NCBI RefSeq assembly: GCF_000718255.1
Contig: NZ_JOFJ01000023.1
Location: 16,803-80,802 of the forward strand
Direction of reading: 5' to 3'
Source of the DNA: Spirillospora albida
GTDB lineage: Bacteria; Actinomycetota; Actinomycetes; Streptosporangiales; Streptosporangiaceae
DNA: 64,000 bases
Under the pieces are notes generated by a model that ran no database searches, was not told the origin of the DNA, and was given only the letters and a program-made list of their open reading frames with translations. The position numbers were made by a program, and so were the translations under genes. The stretch's first letter is position 1, and the number at the start of each line of letters is the position of its first letter. Below, piece after piece: positions 1 through 8,707 of the stretch.

Positions 1-576
1 CTCGTGCACGTGTCCGGGCACGCCTCGGCGGGCGAGCTGCTGTACGTGCTGAACATGGTCAAGCCCCGCAACTTCATGCCGATCCACGGCGAGTGGCGGC
101 ACCTGCGGGCGCACGCGAAGCTGGCGTCGCTCACCGGAGTGCCGGACGAGCGGATCGTCATCGCCGAGGACGGCGTCGTCGTCGACCTCGCCGGCGGCGA
201 GGCGAAGATCGTCGGCGCGGTCCCCGCGGGCTACGTGTACGTGGACGGCCTGTCGGTCGGCGAGGTCACCGAGACCTCCCTGAAGGACCGGCGGATCCTC
301 GGCGAGGAGGGCTTCATCTCCATCGTCATCGGGATCGACACGACGTCCGGGAAGGTCGTGGCCGGGCCGGAGGTGCACGCCCGCGGCGCCGGCATCGTCA
401 ACGCGGACTTCGCCGAGGTCGTCTCGCGGATCGAGACGGTGATCGGGGAGGCCGCGGCCGACGGGGTGACCGAGCTCCATCAGCTGGGCCAGCTCGTCCG
501 CCGTACCGCGGGCAAGTGGGTCAGCGACAACTACCGCCGCCGCCCGATGATCGTCCCGGTGATCGTCGAGGTGTGA
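1..576 (+). CDS. rnj: Ribonuclease J, C-terminal part (cut by window start)
   Basis: This is the last 191 codons of an RNase J, the metallo-beta-lactamase/beta-CASP enzyme with 5'-3' exo- and endoribonuclease activity in mRNA decay and rRNA maturation. The reading frame is open from the first base, so the gene starts outside the window; the family is usually about 550-560 residues. The visible HVSGHAS stretch (residues about 2-8) followed by VKPRNFMPIHGEW is the conserved C-terminal end of the beta-CASP core, with the His residues that complete the active site and RNA-binding pocket. The rest matches the RNase J C-terminal domain. It lies 112 bp upstream of ftsK, which is the usual actinobacterial order (dapA-rnj-ftsK). 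A perfect 32-bp palindrome follows the stop codon. Identification is secure; only the N-terminal part cannot be judged. Confidence 0.93.
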   Translation, partial: LVHVSGHASAGELLYVLNMVKPRNFMPIHGEWRHLRAHAKLASLTGVPDERIVIAEDGVVVDLAGGEAKIVGAVPAGYVYVDGLSVGEVTETSLKDRRILGEEGFISIVIGIDTTSGKVVAGPEVHARGAGIVNADFAEVVSRIETVIGEAAADGVTELHQLGQLVRRTAGKWVSDNYRRRPMIVPVIVEV

Positions 577-600
577 TCGGGCCCCGGAGCCCGGACGGGG

Positions 601-632
601 TCACCGGGCGGCCGCGCGCGGCCGCCCGGTGA
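601..632. terminator. Perfect 32-bp palindromic hairpin after rnj
   Basis: The bases read TCACCGGGCGGCCGCG followed by their exact reverse complement, giving up to a 14-bp GC stem with a small loop 25 bp after the rnj stop. There is no T tract. This is the GC-hairpin type of terminator common in actinobacteria and would separate rnj from ftsK. Confidence 0.8.
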
Positions 633-675
633 CACGCCCGTGCCCGGGATCCCCGGATCCGCGCCCGATCTTGGT

Positions 676-681
676 TAGTCT
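676..681 (+). promoter_or_regulatory. -10 hexamer TAGTCT placing the ftsK transcript start at its ATG
   Basis: TAGTCT fits the actinobacterial TANNNT -10 and is separated from the ATG at 689 by 7 bases (CGTCATC). No Shine-Dalgarno sequence precedes the ATG. Together this suggests a leaderless ftsK mRNA. No convincing -35 box is visible. Confidence 0.5.
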
Positions 682-688
682 CGTCATC

Positions 689-3346
689 ATGGCCACACGT
701 GCGTCCGGAGGAGCGAAAAGCACTTCGCGTGCCGGCGGCGGCGCGGCCCGCAAACCCCCCGGACAGGCCCCCCGCAAGCGGCCGGGCACGGCCGCGAAGG
801 CCGGCGCGAAGCCGCGCGCGGGGAGCGGCGGGGGCCGCGGCAAGGGCCGCCCCCCGCAGCGGCCCGACCCGATCCCGCAGGCGATCCTCGGCTTCTTCAA
901 GCTCCTGTTCAGGCTGTACCAGCTCGCGGCCGTCGCGGTCGGCTCGCTCTTTCGCGCCTACGGCGACGGCGCCCGCGGCCTCGACCCCGAGCACCGCCGC
1001 GACGGGCTCGGGCTCGCGCTGCTCGGCTCGTCGATCGTGCTGGCCTCCGTGACCTGGTTCCGCCCCGACGGCGTGGTCACGATCGCGCTGGAGAAGGTCG
1101 TCCGCGGCGGTCTCGGCATCATCGCCATGGGGCTGCCCGTCCTGCTGGCGCTGCTGGCGTGGCGGACGCTGCGGCATCCCGAGCACCACGACGACACCGG
1201 ACGCGTCGTCATCGGCGTCAGCGCGCTCGGCGCCGGTGTGCTCGGCGTCCTGCACGTCTCGGCGGGCATCCCGTCGCCCGCGAAGGACATGGACGGCGTC
1301 CGCGAGGCGGGCGGCGTCCTCGGCTGGCTGGTGTCGGCGCCGCTGGAGGCGGCGCTGAGCGGCTGGGTGGCCGTCCCGCTGCTGCTGCTCCTGTCCGGGT
1401 TCGGGCTGCTCGTGGTGACCGCGACGCCGATCGCGAAGGTCCCCGAGCGCGTCGCCGACCTGTGGGCGATGGCGACGCTGCAGGGCCGTCCGGCGCACCG
1501 GGAGGACGACGCGCCGCAGGCCGCCCCCGCGAAGCGGCGCCGCAAGGGCGCGAAGGCGTCCGGCGAGGAGGGCGACCTCGAGGTCGGCGAGCACTCCAAG
1601 CCCTACGACACGCCGCTGCTCGACGGGAAGGCGGGCAGGGCGAAGGCGGGCGGGGCGAAAGAGGACGGCGACGACCGCCCGCGCCGCGACCTCGCCGACG
1701 AGCTGTTCGACCCCGACCCGTTCGGCGCGGACGTTCCGCCGCCCGCCGAGCCCGCCGACGACGCGTTCCCGCCGCCCCCCGAACCGGACGGGCCGGCCGA
1801 AGGCCCGGTGCTCCCCGAGGTCCGCGACCCGACGCCCGCGCCGCGCGCCTCCGAGCAGCTGCCGCTGTCGTCGTCCGGCGAGGTCTACCTACTGCCGGAG
1901 CCCGCGGCGCTGCGCCCCGGAAGCGTCGCCAAGCCGCGCACCAAGGCCAACGACACCGTGGTGAGCGCCCTGACCGGGGTGCTGGAGCAGTTCGACATCG
2001 ACGCGCAGGTCACCGGGTTCACCCGGGGCCCGACGATCACCCGGTACGAGATCGAGCTCGGCCCGGCGGTGAAGGTCGAGAAGGTCACCGCGCTCACCCG
2101 CAACATCGCGTACGCGGTGAAGAGCGCCGATGTGCGGATCATCTCCCCGATCCCCGGCAAGTCGGCGATCGGCGTCGAGATCCCGAACGTCGACAAGGAC
2201 ATCGTCAGCCTCGGCGACGTCCTGCGCTCGCCGGCCGCGACGAACGAGCACCACCCGATGATCGTCGGCCTCGGCAAGGACGTCGAGGGACGCACGGTCG
2301 TCGCGAACCTCGCGAAGATGCCGCACATCCTCATCGCGGGCGCGACCGGCGCGGGCAAGTCGACCTGCATCAACGGGCTCATCACGTCGGTCCTGATGCG
2401 GGCCACGCCGGACGAGGTCCGCATGATCCTCGTCGACCCCAAACGGGTCGAGCTCACGATGTACCAGGGCATCCCCCACCTCATCACCCCGATCATCACG
2501 AACCCGAAGAAGGCCGCCGAGGCCCTCGACTGGGTCGTCGGGGAGATGGACCGCCGCTACGACGACCTCGCCGCGTCCGGGTTCCGGCACATCGACGACT
2601 TCAACAAGGCGGTGAAGGCGGGCCGGCTCACCGCGCCGCCCGGCAGCGAGCGCGTCTACACCCCCTACCCCTACATGCTCGTCATCGTGGACGAGCTCGC
2701 CGACCTCATGATGGTGGCGCCCCGCGACGTCGAGGACTCCGTCGTCCGCATCACCCAGCTCGCCCGCGCCGCCGGCATCCACCTGGTGCTCGCGACGCAG
2801 CGTCCGTCGGTGGACGTCGTGACCGGCCTCATCAAGGCGAACGTCCCCTCCCGCCTGGCGTTCGCGACGTCCTCGCTGGCCGACAGCCGCGTCATCCTCG
2901 ACCAGCCGGGCGCGGAGAAGCTCGTCGGGCAGGGCGACGCGCTGTTCCTGCCGATGGGCGCGAGCAAGCCGATGCGCATCCAGAACGCGTACGTCTCGGA
3001 GAAGGAGATCCACCAGGTCGTCGACCACTGCAAGGCGCAGATGGAGGCGGACTACCGCGACGACGTCGCCGCGTCCGGCGCGCCGAAGAAGGAGATCGAC
3101 GAGGAGATCGGCGACGACATGGACCTGCTCGTCCAGGCGATCGAGCTGGTCGTGTCGACGCAGTTCGGGTCGACCTCGATGCTGCAGCGCAAGCTGCGCG
3201 TCGGGTTCGCGAAGGCGGGCCGGCTCATGGACCTGATGGAGAGCCGCGACATCGTCGGCCCGAGCGAGGGCTCGAAGGCGCGCGACGTCCTGGCCAAGCC
3301 GGACGACCTGCCGAAGGTGCTCGCGGAGCTGCGCGGCGCCGGCTGA
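689..3346 (+). CDS. ftsK: DNA translocase FtsK/SpoIIIE
   Basis: This 885-residue septal DNA pump moves chromosomal DNA through the closing septum. The N-terminus is long and basic (Arg/Lys/Pro-rich, about 75 residues) and is followed by four hydrophobic membrane segments between residues of about 110 and 260. A charged Pro/Ala linker leads to the motor. Walker A GATGAGKST is at about 551-559 and the Walker B strand VIVDELADLM at about 665-674. The C-terminal gamma winged helix, which reads the polar KOPS-like sequences, is present (QFGSTSMLQRKLRVGFAKAG). The ATG at 689 is chosen because a TANNNT element lies 7 bases upstream and because an upstream in-frame start at 629 would fall within the rnj terminator. 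Length and domain order are normal for Streptomyces-type FtsK. Confidence is high. Confidence 0.95.
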   Translation: MATRASGGAKSTSRAGGGAARKPPGQAPRKRPGTAAKAGAKPRAGSGGGRGKGRPPQRPDPIPQAILGFFKLLFRLYQLAAVAVGSLFRAYGDGARGLDPEHRRDGLGLALLGSSIVLASVTWFRPDGVVTIALEKVVRGGLGIIAMGLPVLLALLAWRTLRHPEHHDDTGRVVIGVSALGAGVLGVLHVSAGIPSPAKDMDGVREAGGVLGWLVSAPLEAALSGWVAVPLLLLLSGFGLLVVTATPIAKVPERVADLWAMATLQGRPAHREDDAPQAAPAKRRRKGAKASGEEGDLEVGEHSKPYDTPLLDGKAGRAKAGGAKEDGDDRPRRDLADELFDPDPFGADVPPPAEPADDAFPPPPEPDGPAEGPVLPEVRDPTPAPRASEQLPLSSSGEVYLLPEPAALRPGSVAKPRTKANDTVVSALTGVLEQFDIDAQVTGFTRGPTITRYEIELGPAVKVEKVTALTRNIAYAVKSADVRIISPIPGKSAIGVEIPNVDKDIVSLGDVLRSPAATNEHHPMIVGLGKDVEGRTVVANLAKMPHILIAGATGAGKSTCINGLITSVLMRATPDEVRMILVDPKRVELTMYQGIPHLITPIITNPKKAAEALDWVVGEMDRRYDDLAASGFRHIDDFNKAVKAGRLTAPPGSERVYTPYPYMLVIVDELADLMMVAPRDVEDSVVRITQLARAAGIHLVLATQRPSVDVVTGLIKANVPSRLAFATSSLADSRVILDQPGAEKLVGQGDALFLPMGASKPMRIQNAYVSEKEIHQVVDHCKAQMEADYRDDVAASGAPKKEIDEEIGDDMDLLVQAIELVVSTQFGSTSMLQRKLRVGFAKAGRLMDLMESRDIVGPSEGSKARDVLAKPDDLPKVLAELRGAG

Positions 3347-3506
3347 TCCCGGGCCCCGGGCGTCGCGGTACCTCTGGGGGCGTTGTGAATGATGCAGAAT
3401 CTTGCCCGGTTTGACACGTGTTGGCCGTCGCTCTTCGGGCATGGCGGTTCCTAGACTGGTGCGACGGGGGCATCGGGGTCGTTCACTCGCTCGAAGGAGG
3501 CTCGGC

Positions 3507-4268
3507 GTGAGCATCGGTGAGACCTTGGCGGAGGAGCGCGAGCGGGCCGGTCTCTCGGTGACCCAGGTGAGTCTCCAGACGCGGATCCGGGAGACGGTCA
3601 TCCGCCGCATGGAGGCCGACGACTTCGCGCTCTGCGGCGGCAACTTCTACGCGCGCGGGCACATCCGCAGCATCAGCCGCGTCATCGGCATCGATCCGGA
3701 GCCGCTCGTCGCGGAGTTCGACGCGGCCCACGGCGGCGCCCCGCAGCCCGTGTCGGCGGTCTCGGCGTTCGAGCCGGAGCGCCCGGTCGAGTTCCGGGAG
3801 CGCCGCTCCCCGAACTGGACCGCCGCGATGGCGCTCGCCCTCGCCCTCGTGATGGTCTACGTGGTCGTCCAGATCGCGGGAGGGGGCGGCGGGCCAGAGC
3901 GGCGCACCGCGCGGCCGGTCGCCGGCACGCCCGCGGCGGCCCCCTCGCCCTCCGCGTCCCCGACCGCGCCCGCCGCGAAGAAGCCCGGCGCGGCCCCCTC
4001 GCCCGCGGCGCGCACGCGGGTGGAACTCGCCGTCCAGGTGAAGCGGCGGACGTGGTTCAACGTGCGCGGCGACAACGGCAGGCCGCTGTTCTCCGGCATC
4101 CTCGCCCCCGGCGACGAGCGCGCGTGGACCGCGAAGAAGAAGATCACCGTGGTGCTGGGGATCGGCGGCTCCGTCGAGATGACCGTCAACGGCAAGGACA
4201 TCGGCGCCCCCGGCGACGACCGGGGCGTCCACCGGGTGACGTTCACGCGGTCCGATCCCGAATCCTGA
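3507..4268 (+). CDS. Membrane-anchored HTH protein with C-terminal DUF4115 (RodZ-like)
   Basis: This protein has 253 residues. The GTG start has an AAGGAGG ribosome-binding site 6-7 bases upstream. Residues about 3-70 form an XRE-type helix-turn-helix of the HTH_25 kind (GETLAEERERAGLSVTQVS), with the RodZ-like pattern ending FYARGHIRSISRVIGID. A single membrane segment follows at about 110-130, then an Ala/Pro/Ser-rich extracytoplasmic linker, then a beta-rich DUF4115 domain (about 170-250). RodZ proteins link the MreB cytoskeleton to the membrane. In actinobacteria this gene sits between ftsK and rimO, as here, and its role is not well established. The domain architecture is clear, but the cytoskeletal function is inference. 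Confidence 0.85.
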   Translation: MSIGETLAEERERAGLSVTQVSLQTRIRETVIRRMEADDFALCGGNFYARGHIRSISRVIGIDPEPLVAEFDAAHGGAPQPVSAVSAFEPERPVEFRERRSPNWTAAMALALALVMVYVVVQIAGGGGGPERRTARPVAGTPAAAPSPSASPTAPAAKKPGAAPSPAARTRVELAVQVKRRTWFNVRGDNGRPLFSGILAPGDERAWTAKKKITVVLGIGGSVEMTVNGKDIGAPGDDRGVHRVTFTRSDPES

Positions 4269-4310
4269 TCCGACGGCCGGGGCCTGGTCGGGACGGCCGT
4301 GCGCGCCCAT

Positions 4311-4316
4311 TACCTT
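4311..4316 (+). promoter_or_regulatory. -10 hexamer TACCTT, leaderless-type spacing to rimO
   Basis: TACCTT (TANNNT) is separated from the rimO ATG at 4323 by 6 bases (AGAGGG). The purine run abuts the ATG directly, too close to act as a Shine-Dalgarno site, so transcription probably starts at or next to the A of the ATG. Confidence 0.5.
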
Positions 4317-4322
4317 AGAGGG

Positions 4323-5753
4323 ATGTCCACTCGCCGCAAGGTCTCCCTCATCACGCTCGGCTGCGCCCGCAACGAGGTCGACTCCGAGGAGCTCGCCGCG
4401 CGCATCGAGGACGCCGGCTGGGACCTGACCGAGGGCGGCGACGGCGCCGACGTCGTGGTGGTCAACACCTGCGGCTTCATCGAGGCGGCCAAGAAGGACT
4501 CGATCGACACGCTGCTCGCCGCGCACGGCTCCGGCGCGAAGGTCGTCGCCGCGGGCTGTATGGCGGAGCGGTACGGCCGGGAGCTCGCCGAGGCCCTCCC
4601 GGAGGCCGACGCGGTCATCGGCTTCGACGACTACACGGCGATCGGCGACCGGCTCGACGACGTCATGGCGGGCCGCCGGCACGACTCCCACGCGCCCCGC
4701 GACCGCCGCACCCTGCTGCCGATCAGCCCGGTCGAACGGACGGCCGCGGCCGTCGCGATCCCGGGCCACGGCCCCGACCTGCCCGAAGGCGTGGCCCCCG
4801 CCTCCGGCCCCCGGGTGCTGCGGCGGCGCCTCGGCGGCGGTCCGGTCGCGCCGCTGAAGCTCGCGTCCGGCTGCGACCGGCGGTGCACGTTCTGCGCGAT
4901 CCCGGCCTTCCGCGGCGCCTACGTGTCGCGGCCCCCGGGGGAGGTCCTCGAGGAGGCCCGCTGGCTCGCCGGGCACGGCGTCCGCGAACTGGTCCTCGTC
5001 AGCGAGAACTCCACGTCATACGGCAAAGACCTCGGTGACCTGCGGGCCCTGGAGAAGCTGCTGCCGGGCCTCGCCGCCGTCGACGGAATCGAGCGCGTCC
5101 GGGTGAGCTACCTGCAGCCCGCCGAGACCCGGCCGGGCCTCATCGAGGCGATCTGCGGGACGCCCGGCGTCGCCCCCTACTTCGACCTGTCGTTCCAGCA
5201 CGCGAGCGGGCCTGTGCTGCGGTCCATGCGCCGGTTCGGCGACCGCGAGCGGTTTTTGGAGCTGCTCGACCGGGTCCGGGAGCTGGCACCGGACGCGGGT
5301 GTCCGGTCCAACTTCATCGTCGGGTTCCCCGGCGAGACCGAGGACGACTTCGAGGAGCTGGCCGCGTTCCTGTCCGCGGCGCGCCTCGACGCCGTCGGCG
5401 TTTTCGGCTACTCCGACGAGGAGGGCACCGAGGCCGCCGGGCTCGACGGCAAGCTCGACCCGGAGGAGGTCGCCGCCCGCGTCGAGGAGCTGTCGATCCT
5501 CGCGGACGAACTGACCGCGCAGCGCGCCGAGGACCGCATCGGCACCGAGATCCGCGTCCTCCTGGAGGAGAAGACCGACGGCGGCGCCTTCGAGGGCCGC
5601 GCCGAGCACCAGGCCCCCGAGGTCGACGGGACGGTACTCGTCCGGGGCGCGGGCCTCGCGCTCGGCGAGATCGTCGCGGCGCGGGTCACCGGCGCCGAGG
5701 GCGTCGACCTGATCGCGGACGCCCTGCCCGGCCCGGCCGCGGACGCGCCATGA
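4323..5753 (+). CDS. rimO: Ribosomal protein uS12 methylthiotransferase RimO
   Basis: RimO is a radical-SAM enzyme that adds a beta-methylthio group to the conserved Asp of ribosomal protein S12 (Asp88/89). The N-terminal UPF0004 domain carries the three cysteines that hold the auxiliary 4Fe-4S cluster (C14, C50, C79). The radical-SAM CxxxCxxC motif is at C184, C188 and C191 (SGCDRRCTFCAIP). A C-terminal TRAM domain ends the 476-residue protein. The frame spans 130-175 with a Pro/Arg-rich insertion before the radical-SAM domain, as in other actinobacterial RimO. It is distinguished from MiaB, also in this window, by the LGCARNEVDSE start. The stop overlaps the pgsA start (ATGA), so the two are translationally coupled. 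Confidence 0.93.
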   Translation: MSTRRKVSLITLGCARNEVDSEELAARIEDAGWDLTEGGDGADVVVVNTCGFIEAAKKDSIDTLLAAHGSGAKVVAAGCMAERYGRELAEALPEADAVIGFDDYTAIGDRLDDVMAGRRHDSHAPRDRRTLLPISPVERTAAAVAIPGHGPDLPEGVAPASGPRVLRRRLGGGPVAPLKLASGCDRRCTFCAIPAFRGAYVSRPPGEVLEEARWLAGHGVRELVLVSENSTSYGKDLGDLRALEKLLPGLAAVDGIERVRVSYLQPAETRPGLIEAICGTPGVAPYFDLSFQHASGPVLRSMRRFGDRERFLELLDRVRELAPDAGVRSNFIVGFPGETEDDFEELAAFLSAARLDAVGVFGYSDEEGTEAAGLDGKLDPEEVAARVEELSILADELTAQRAEDRIGTEIRVLLEEKTDGGAFEGRAEHQAPEVDGTVLVRGAGLALGEIVAARVTGAEGVDLIADALPGPAADAP

Positions 5754-6337
5754 TCGCGGGTACGCCCGAACCGGTGGCGGGCGCCTCCGAGCCGCCCGCC
5801 GCGAGCGTCTACAACGTCGCGAACGCGCTCACCATGCTGCGGATCGTGCTCGTCCCGCTGTTCGTCTGGCTGCTGTTCCTGGACGGCACGGCCTGGCGGC
5901 TCGCCGCGTTCGCCGTCTTCGCGCTCGCATCGATCACCGACAAGGTCGACGGCGACCTGGCGCGGGCGCGCGGGCTGGTCACCGACTTCGGCAAGATCGC
6001 CGACCCGATCGCCGACAAGGCCCTGACCGGCGCCGCGCTGGTCAGCCTGTCGATCCTGGGCGAGCTGTGGTGGTGGGTGACCATCATGATCATGGTCCGC
6101 GAGATCGGCATCACGCTGCTGCGGTTCGTCGTCATCCGCTACGGCGTCATCCCGGCCAGCAAGGGCGGCAAGCTGAAGACGATGCTGCAGGTCCTCGCCA
6201 TCGGCTTGTTCATCCTGCCCGGCCCGCTCGACCCGCTGCGCTGGGCGCTGATGGCCGCCGCGCTCGTCGTCACCGTCGTGACCGGCGTCGACTACGTCGT
6301 CCGGGCGTGGCGGCTGCGCCGCGCCGGCCGCCCCTAG
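5750..6337 (+). CDS. pgsA: CDP-diacylglycerol-glycerol-3-phosphate 3-phosphatidyltransferase
   Basis: This integral membrane enzyme of 195 residues makes phosphatidylglycerol phosphate from CDP-diacylglycerol and sn-glycerol 3-phosphate, the committed step to PG and cardiolipin. The CDP-alcohol phosphotransferase signature D-x2-DG-x2-AR-x8-G-x3-D-x3-D is intact, starting at D64 (DKVDGDLARARG, then DFGKIADPIAD). Several hydrophobic segments flank it (about 20-60, 95-120, 140-185). The start codon is embedded in the rimO stop. The rimO-pgsA-cinA-clgR order is a familiar actinobacterial arrangement. Some relatives next to clgR in mycobacteria are called pgsA3. Confidence 0.9.
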   Translation: MIAGTPEPVAGASEPPAASVYNVANALTMLRIVLVPLFVWLLFLDGTAWRLAAFAVFALASITDKVDGDLARARGLVTDFGKIADPIADKALTGAALVSLSILGELWWWVTIMIMVREIGITLLRFVVIRYGVIPASKGGKLKTMLQVLAIGLFILPGPLDPLRWALMAAALVVTVVTGVDYVVRAWRLRRAGRP

Positions 6338-6911
6338 GAACGCCCGTGGACTTCACCTCCCCCGAGGTGGGCGCCACCCAGTCCTCACCCGGCCGGGAGG
6401 TCCGCTCGTCCCGGTGATGCAGCGCGCCTATGCCCGCCGCTGCGGTGCCGTCCTGCGCCGCCTGGCTGCTCGCTAGCGGCACTCCGGCCACTTGTCAGCG
6501 CGCCGAAAGGCCGCGGGATCGCGCCCACCCCGGTCGCGATCCCGCGGCCCGCTTCTGTGCCGGCACGTCGATTATGTCAACGCCGCGGACGTCCCGATGC
6601 ACGGGGAAATGAGTTCTGACTCACACGGTGACCCATCGCCTCAGGTGGGACGGGCCGTCCGTCCGTCGGCGCGCACGGATTTCCGTCGATGATATGCGTC
6701 TCCTCACATTGCCGTTCCCTCGTATTCGTCCGGTCGTCGCTTTTCTCGGACGCGGATTCGTCGTCCGCTGATTCGCCCGCGGGTCGTTCACCTTTTCCGG
6801 CGGAGGCGACCCGTCCTGATGCGGTCGGCCGATCCGGGAACCCCGCCGCGGCCGACCGGTGTCCGCCCCGGCCGGTAGGTTCGGAGAGCGGCGGAGCGAA
6901 GAGGGGGACGG
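6338..6911. other. 574-bp intergenic region between pgsA and cinA
   Basis: I see no convincing gene here. The stretch at about 6555-6800 is clearly less GC-rich than the genes and has no long frame with coding-like third positions. It contains the hairpin at 6509-6549 and, near the cinA start, a TAGGTT -10-like hexamer at about 6875-6880. A 19-codon frame at 6417-6476 has no properly spaced ribosome-binding site and was not called. Confidence 0.5.
6509..6549. terminator. 15-bp perfect GC hairpin downstream of rimO-pgsA
   Basis: Left arm GGCCGCGGGATCGCG at 6509-6523 and its exact complement at 6535-6549 enclose an 11-base loop. The hairpin lies 170 bp after the pgsA stop and is the likely end of the rimO-pgsA transcript. 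Confidence 0.75.
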
Positions 6912-8195
6912 ATGCGGGTCGAACTGGTCACCGTCGGGGACGAGCTGCTTCTCGGCGACACGCTCAACGGGAACGCGGCCTGGCTCGGGCGGCGGCTGGC
7001 CGAGCACGGGATCGCCGTGACCCGCAGCGTGGTCGTCGGCGACGAGATGGACGTGATCATCGAAGCGGTCACGTCCGCGCTGCGCCGGGCCGACGCGGTG
7101 ATCACCACCGGGGGGCTCGGTCCCACCTACGACGATCTGACCCGCGACGCCCTCGCGAAGGCGGCGGGCGCCGCCCTGGTCCGGGATCCCGAGCTCGAGG
7201 CGCGGCTGCGCGACCGGGCCGAGGCGGCCGGCCGTGAACCGCTGCCGATGGCGTTCCGCATGGCGGACGTGCCCGAAGGCGCCCGCCCGCTCGCGAACCC
7301 GGCGGGCTCCGCGCCCGGTCTGCGGGTCGCGCTCCCCGGCGGCACCGTGTACGCGCTGCCCGGCGTCCCGTTCGAAATGCGCGCCCTCATGGACACGGCC
7401 GTCCTGCCGGAACTGGCCGGACGCGCCGGCGCGCCCGCCCTCGCCCGCCGCACGCTGCGCACGGCCGCGCTGTGGGAATCGGAGATCGCGACCCGCCTGG
7501 CCGAGATCGAGGCCATGGACGGCGTCGCGCTCGCCTACCTGCCGGAACCGGCCGAGGTGAAGATCCGGATCACCGCCGCGCCCGACCGCCTGCCGTCCGT
7601 CGAGGCGCGCGTCCGCGAGCTGCTGGGCCCGGCGGTGTACGGGGCGGACGGCGAGACGCTCGACCGGGTCGTGCACCGCCTGCTCGCCGACCGCTCGGCG
7701 ACCGTCGCGACCGCGGAGTCGCTGACCGGCGGCCTCATCGGCGCCGCGCTCACGGAGATGCCCGGCTCGTCCGCGACCTACGCGGGAGGCGTCGTCGCCT
7801 ACGCCACGGAACTCAAGGAGCGCCTCCTCGGCGTCCCGTCCGGGCTCCTCACCGCCAACGGAGCCGTCCATCCCGACGTCGCGGCCGCCATGGCCGCCGG
7901 AGTCCGCGACCGGCTCGGCGCGACCTACGGGGTCGCGGTGACGGGTGTGGCGGGCCCCGACCCCCAGGACGCCCGCCCCGTGGGCACGGTCTACATCGCC
8001 GTCGCCGGACCCGGCGCCGCGCCCTCCGTCGTCGCCCCGCGCCTCCCGCTGCCGGGCACCGGCCCGCAAACACGCCCGGCGATCCGGCGAATGACCGTTG
8101 TGCACGCCCTTGACCTGCTGAGACGTGTCATGCTGGGATGCGAGGAAGGTGAACGGGGCACCAAATCCGGGTGCGATCGGGAAGAGCGGAGTTGA
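6912..8195 (+). CDS. cinA: CinA family nicotinamide-nucleotide amidohydrolase / competence-damage protein
   Basis: This two-domain CinA of 427 residues has an N-terminal molybdopterin-binding-like domain (about 1-170; VTVGDELLLGDTLNGNAAWLG, then TTGGLGPTYDDLTRD) that in characterised homologues has pyrophosphatase activity. The C-terminal CinA amidase domain (about 255-410; ATAESLTGGLIGAALTEMPGSS, then VTGVAGPDPQDARPVGTV) deamidates nicotinamide mononucleotide in pyridine-nucleotide recycling. The ATG has a GAGGGGGA site 7-8 bases upstream. The tail after about 405 is a poorly conserved charged extension. It is transcribed in the same direction as clgR, 111 bp before it. Confidence 0.9.
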   Translation: MRVELVTVGDELLLGDTLNGNAAWLGRRLAEHGIAVTRSVVVGDEMDVIIEAVTSALRRADAVITTGGLGPTYDDLTRDALAKAAGAALVRDPELEARLRDRAEAAGREPLPMAFRMADVPEGARPLANPAGSAPGLRVALPGGTVYALPGVPFEMRALMDTAVLPELAGRAGAPALARRTLRTAALWESEIATRLAEIEAMDGVALAYLPEPAEVKIRITAAPDRLPSVEARVRELLGPAVYGADGETLDRVVHRLLADRSATVATAESLTGGLIGAALTEMPGSSATYAGGVVAYATELKERLLGVPSGLLTANGAVHPDVAAAMAAGVRDRLGATYGVAVTGVAGPDPQDARPVGTVYIAVAGPGAAPSVVAPRLPLPGTGPQTRPAIRRMTVVHALDLLRRVMLGCEEGERGTKSGCDREERS

Positions 8196-8204
8196 TTACA
8201 GCGT

Positions 8205-8220
8205 TACGTTCCGAGCGAAC
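8205..8220 (-). promoter_or_regulatory. Candidate ClgR operator upstream of clgR
   Basis: Read on the minus strand from 8220, the bases are GTTCGCT-N6-GTA. The published ClgR box as I recall it is GTTCGCT-N6-GCG, so the left half is perfect and the right half matches one base of three. The location in the clgR leader fits autoregulation, but the site is only a partial match. Confidence 0.35.
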
Positions 8221-8306
8221 ACGAAATCAACGGTCTGCCACGGCCGCCGCCAACCCGGGTACGGTGGAACCGGCAGATGGTCCGAACTGAGGGAGGGAGC
8301 GAGACG

Positions 8307-8660
8307 ATGGTCCTGCTTCGCCAGCTGCTCGGTGACGTACTGCGGCAGCTGCGGCTGCGCCAGGGACGCACCCTCCGCGAGGTGTCCGCCGTCGCACGGG
8401 TGTCCCTCGGATATCTCTCCGAGGTCGAACGGGGTCAGAAAGAGGCGTCCTCGGAATTGCTCGCCTCCATCTGCAAGGCCCTGGGGGTCCCGCTGTCGCA
8501 CGTCCTGAGAGAGGTCGCGGATCAGCTGGCCTTGGCCGAGCTGCAGCACGACCCCGTCATGGCGGGCGCACCCGCGCACGACCGCATCACCGCCGAGAGC
8601 ATCCCGTCCACCCCCGAGGAGATCGCAGGCGAGTTCCGCGCGGACATGGTCGCCGCGTAG
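8307..8660 (+). CDS. clgR: XRE-family transcriptional activator ClgR
   Basis: This compact 117-residue regulator is almost entirely a Cro/CI helix-turn-helix (about 8-65; LRQGRTLREVSAVARVSLGYLSEVERGQKEAS), with a short helical tail. In streptomycetes, corynebacteria and mycobacteria ClgR activates clpP, clpC and lon. Its place next to the cinA/pgsA/ftsK cluster is the conserved clgR locus. The ATG at 8307 has GGGAGGG 9 bases upstream; an in-frame ATG at 8277 lacks one. The protein ends in ...DMVAA. Terminal Ala-Ala is reported in Streptomyces ClgR to mark it for ClpP degradation, so the feedback loop may be preserved. Identification is by length, sequence pattern and context. Confidence 0.87.
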   Translation: MVLLRQLLGDVLRQLRLRQGRTLREVSAVARVSLGYLSEVERGQKEASSELLASICKALGVPLSHVLREVADQLALAELQHDPVMAGAPAHDRITAESIPSTPEEIAGEFRADMVAA

Positions 8661-8665
8661 CCGGG

Positions 8666-8707
8666 GCCCTGGAACCGTGGCCCGCGGGTGTGCGCGGACC
8701 ACAGGGC
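8666..8707. terminator. Imperfect hairpin after clgR
   Basis: Three paired blocks fold together: GCCCT (8666) with AGGGC (8703), GTGG (8677) with CCAC (8699), and CCGCG (8682) with CGCGG (8693), with a 6-base bulge on the left arm. It begins 6 bases after the clgR stop and probably terminates it. Confidence 0.5.

Noticed and set aside
3411..3457. Promoter of the HTH/RodZ-like gene from TTGACA (3411) and TAGACT (3452)
   Set aside because: Each hexamer is good alone but they are 35 bases apart, so they cannot form one promoter.
6417..6476. Possible 19-residue Arg-rich leader peptide
   Set aside because: GGGAGG is about 16 bases before the ATG, too far, and no downstream biosynthetic gene would be attenuated.
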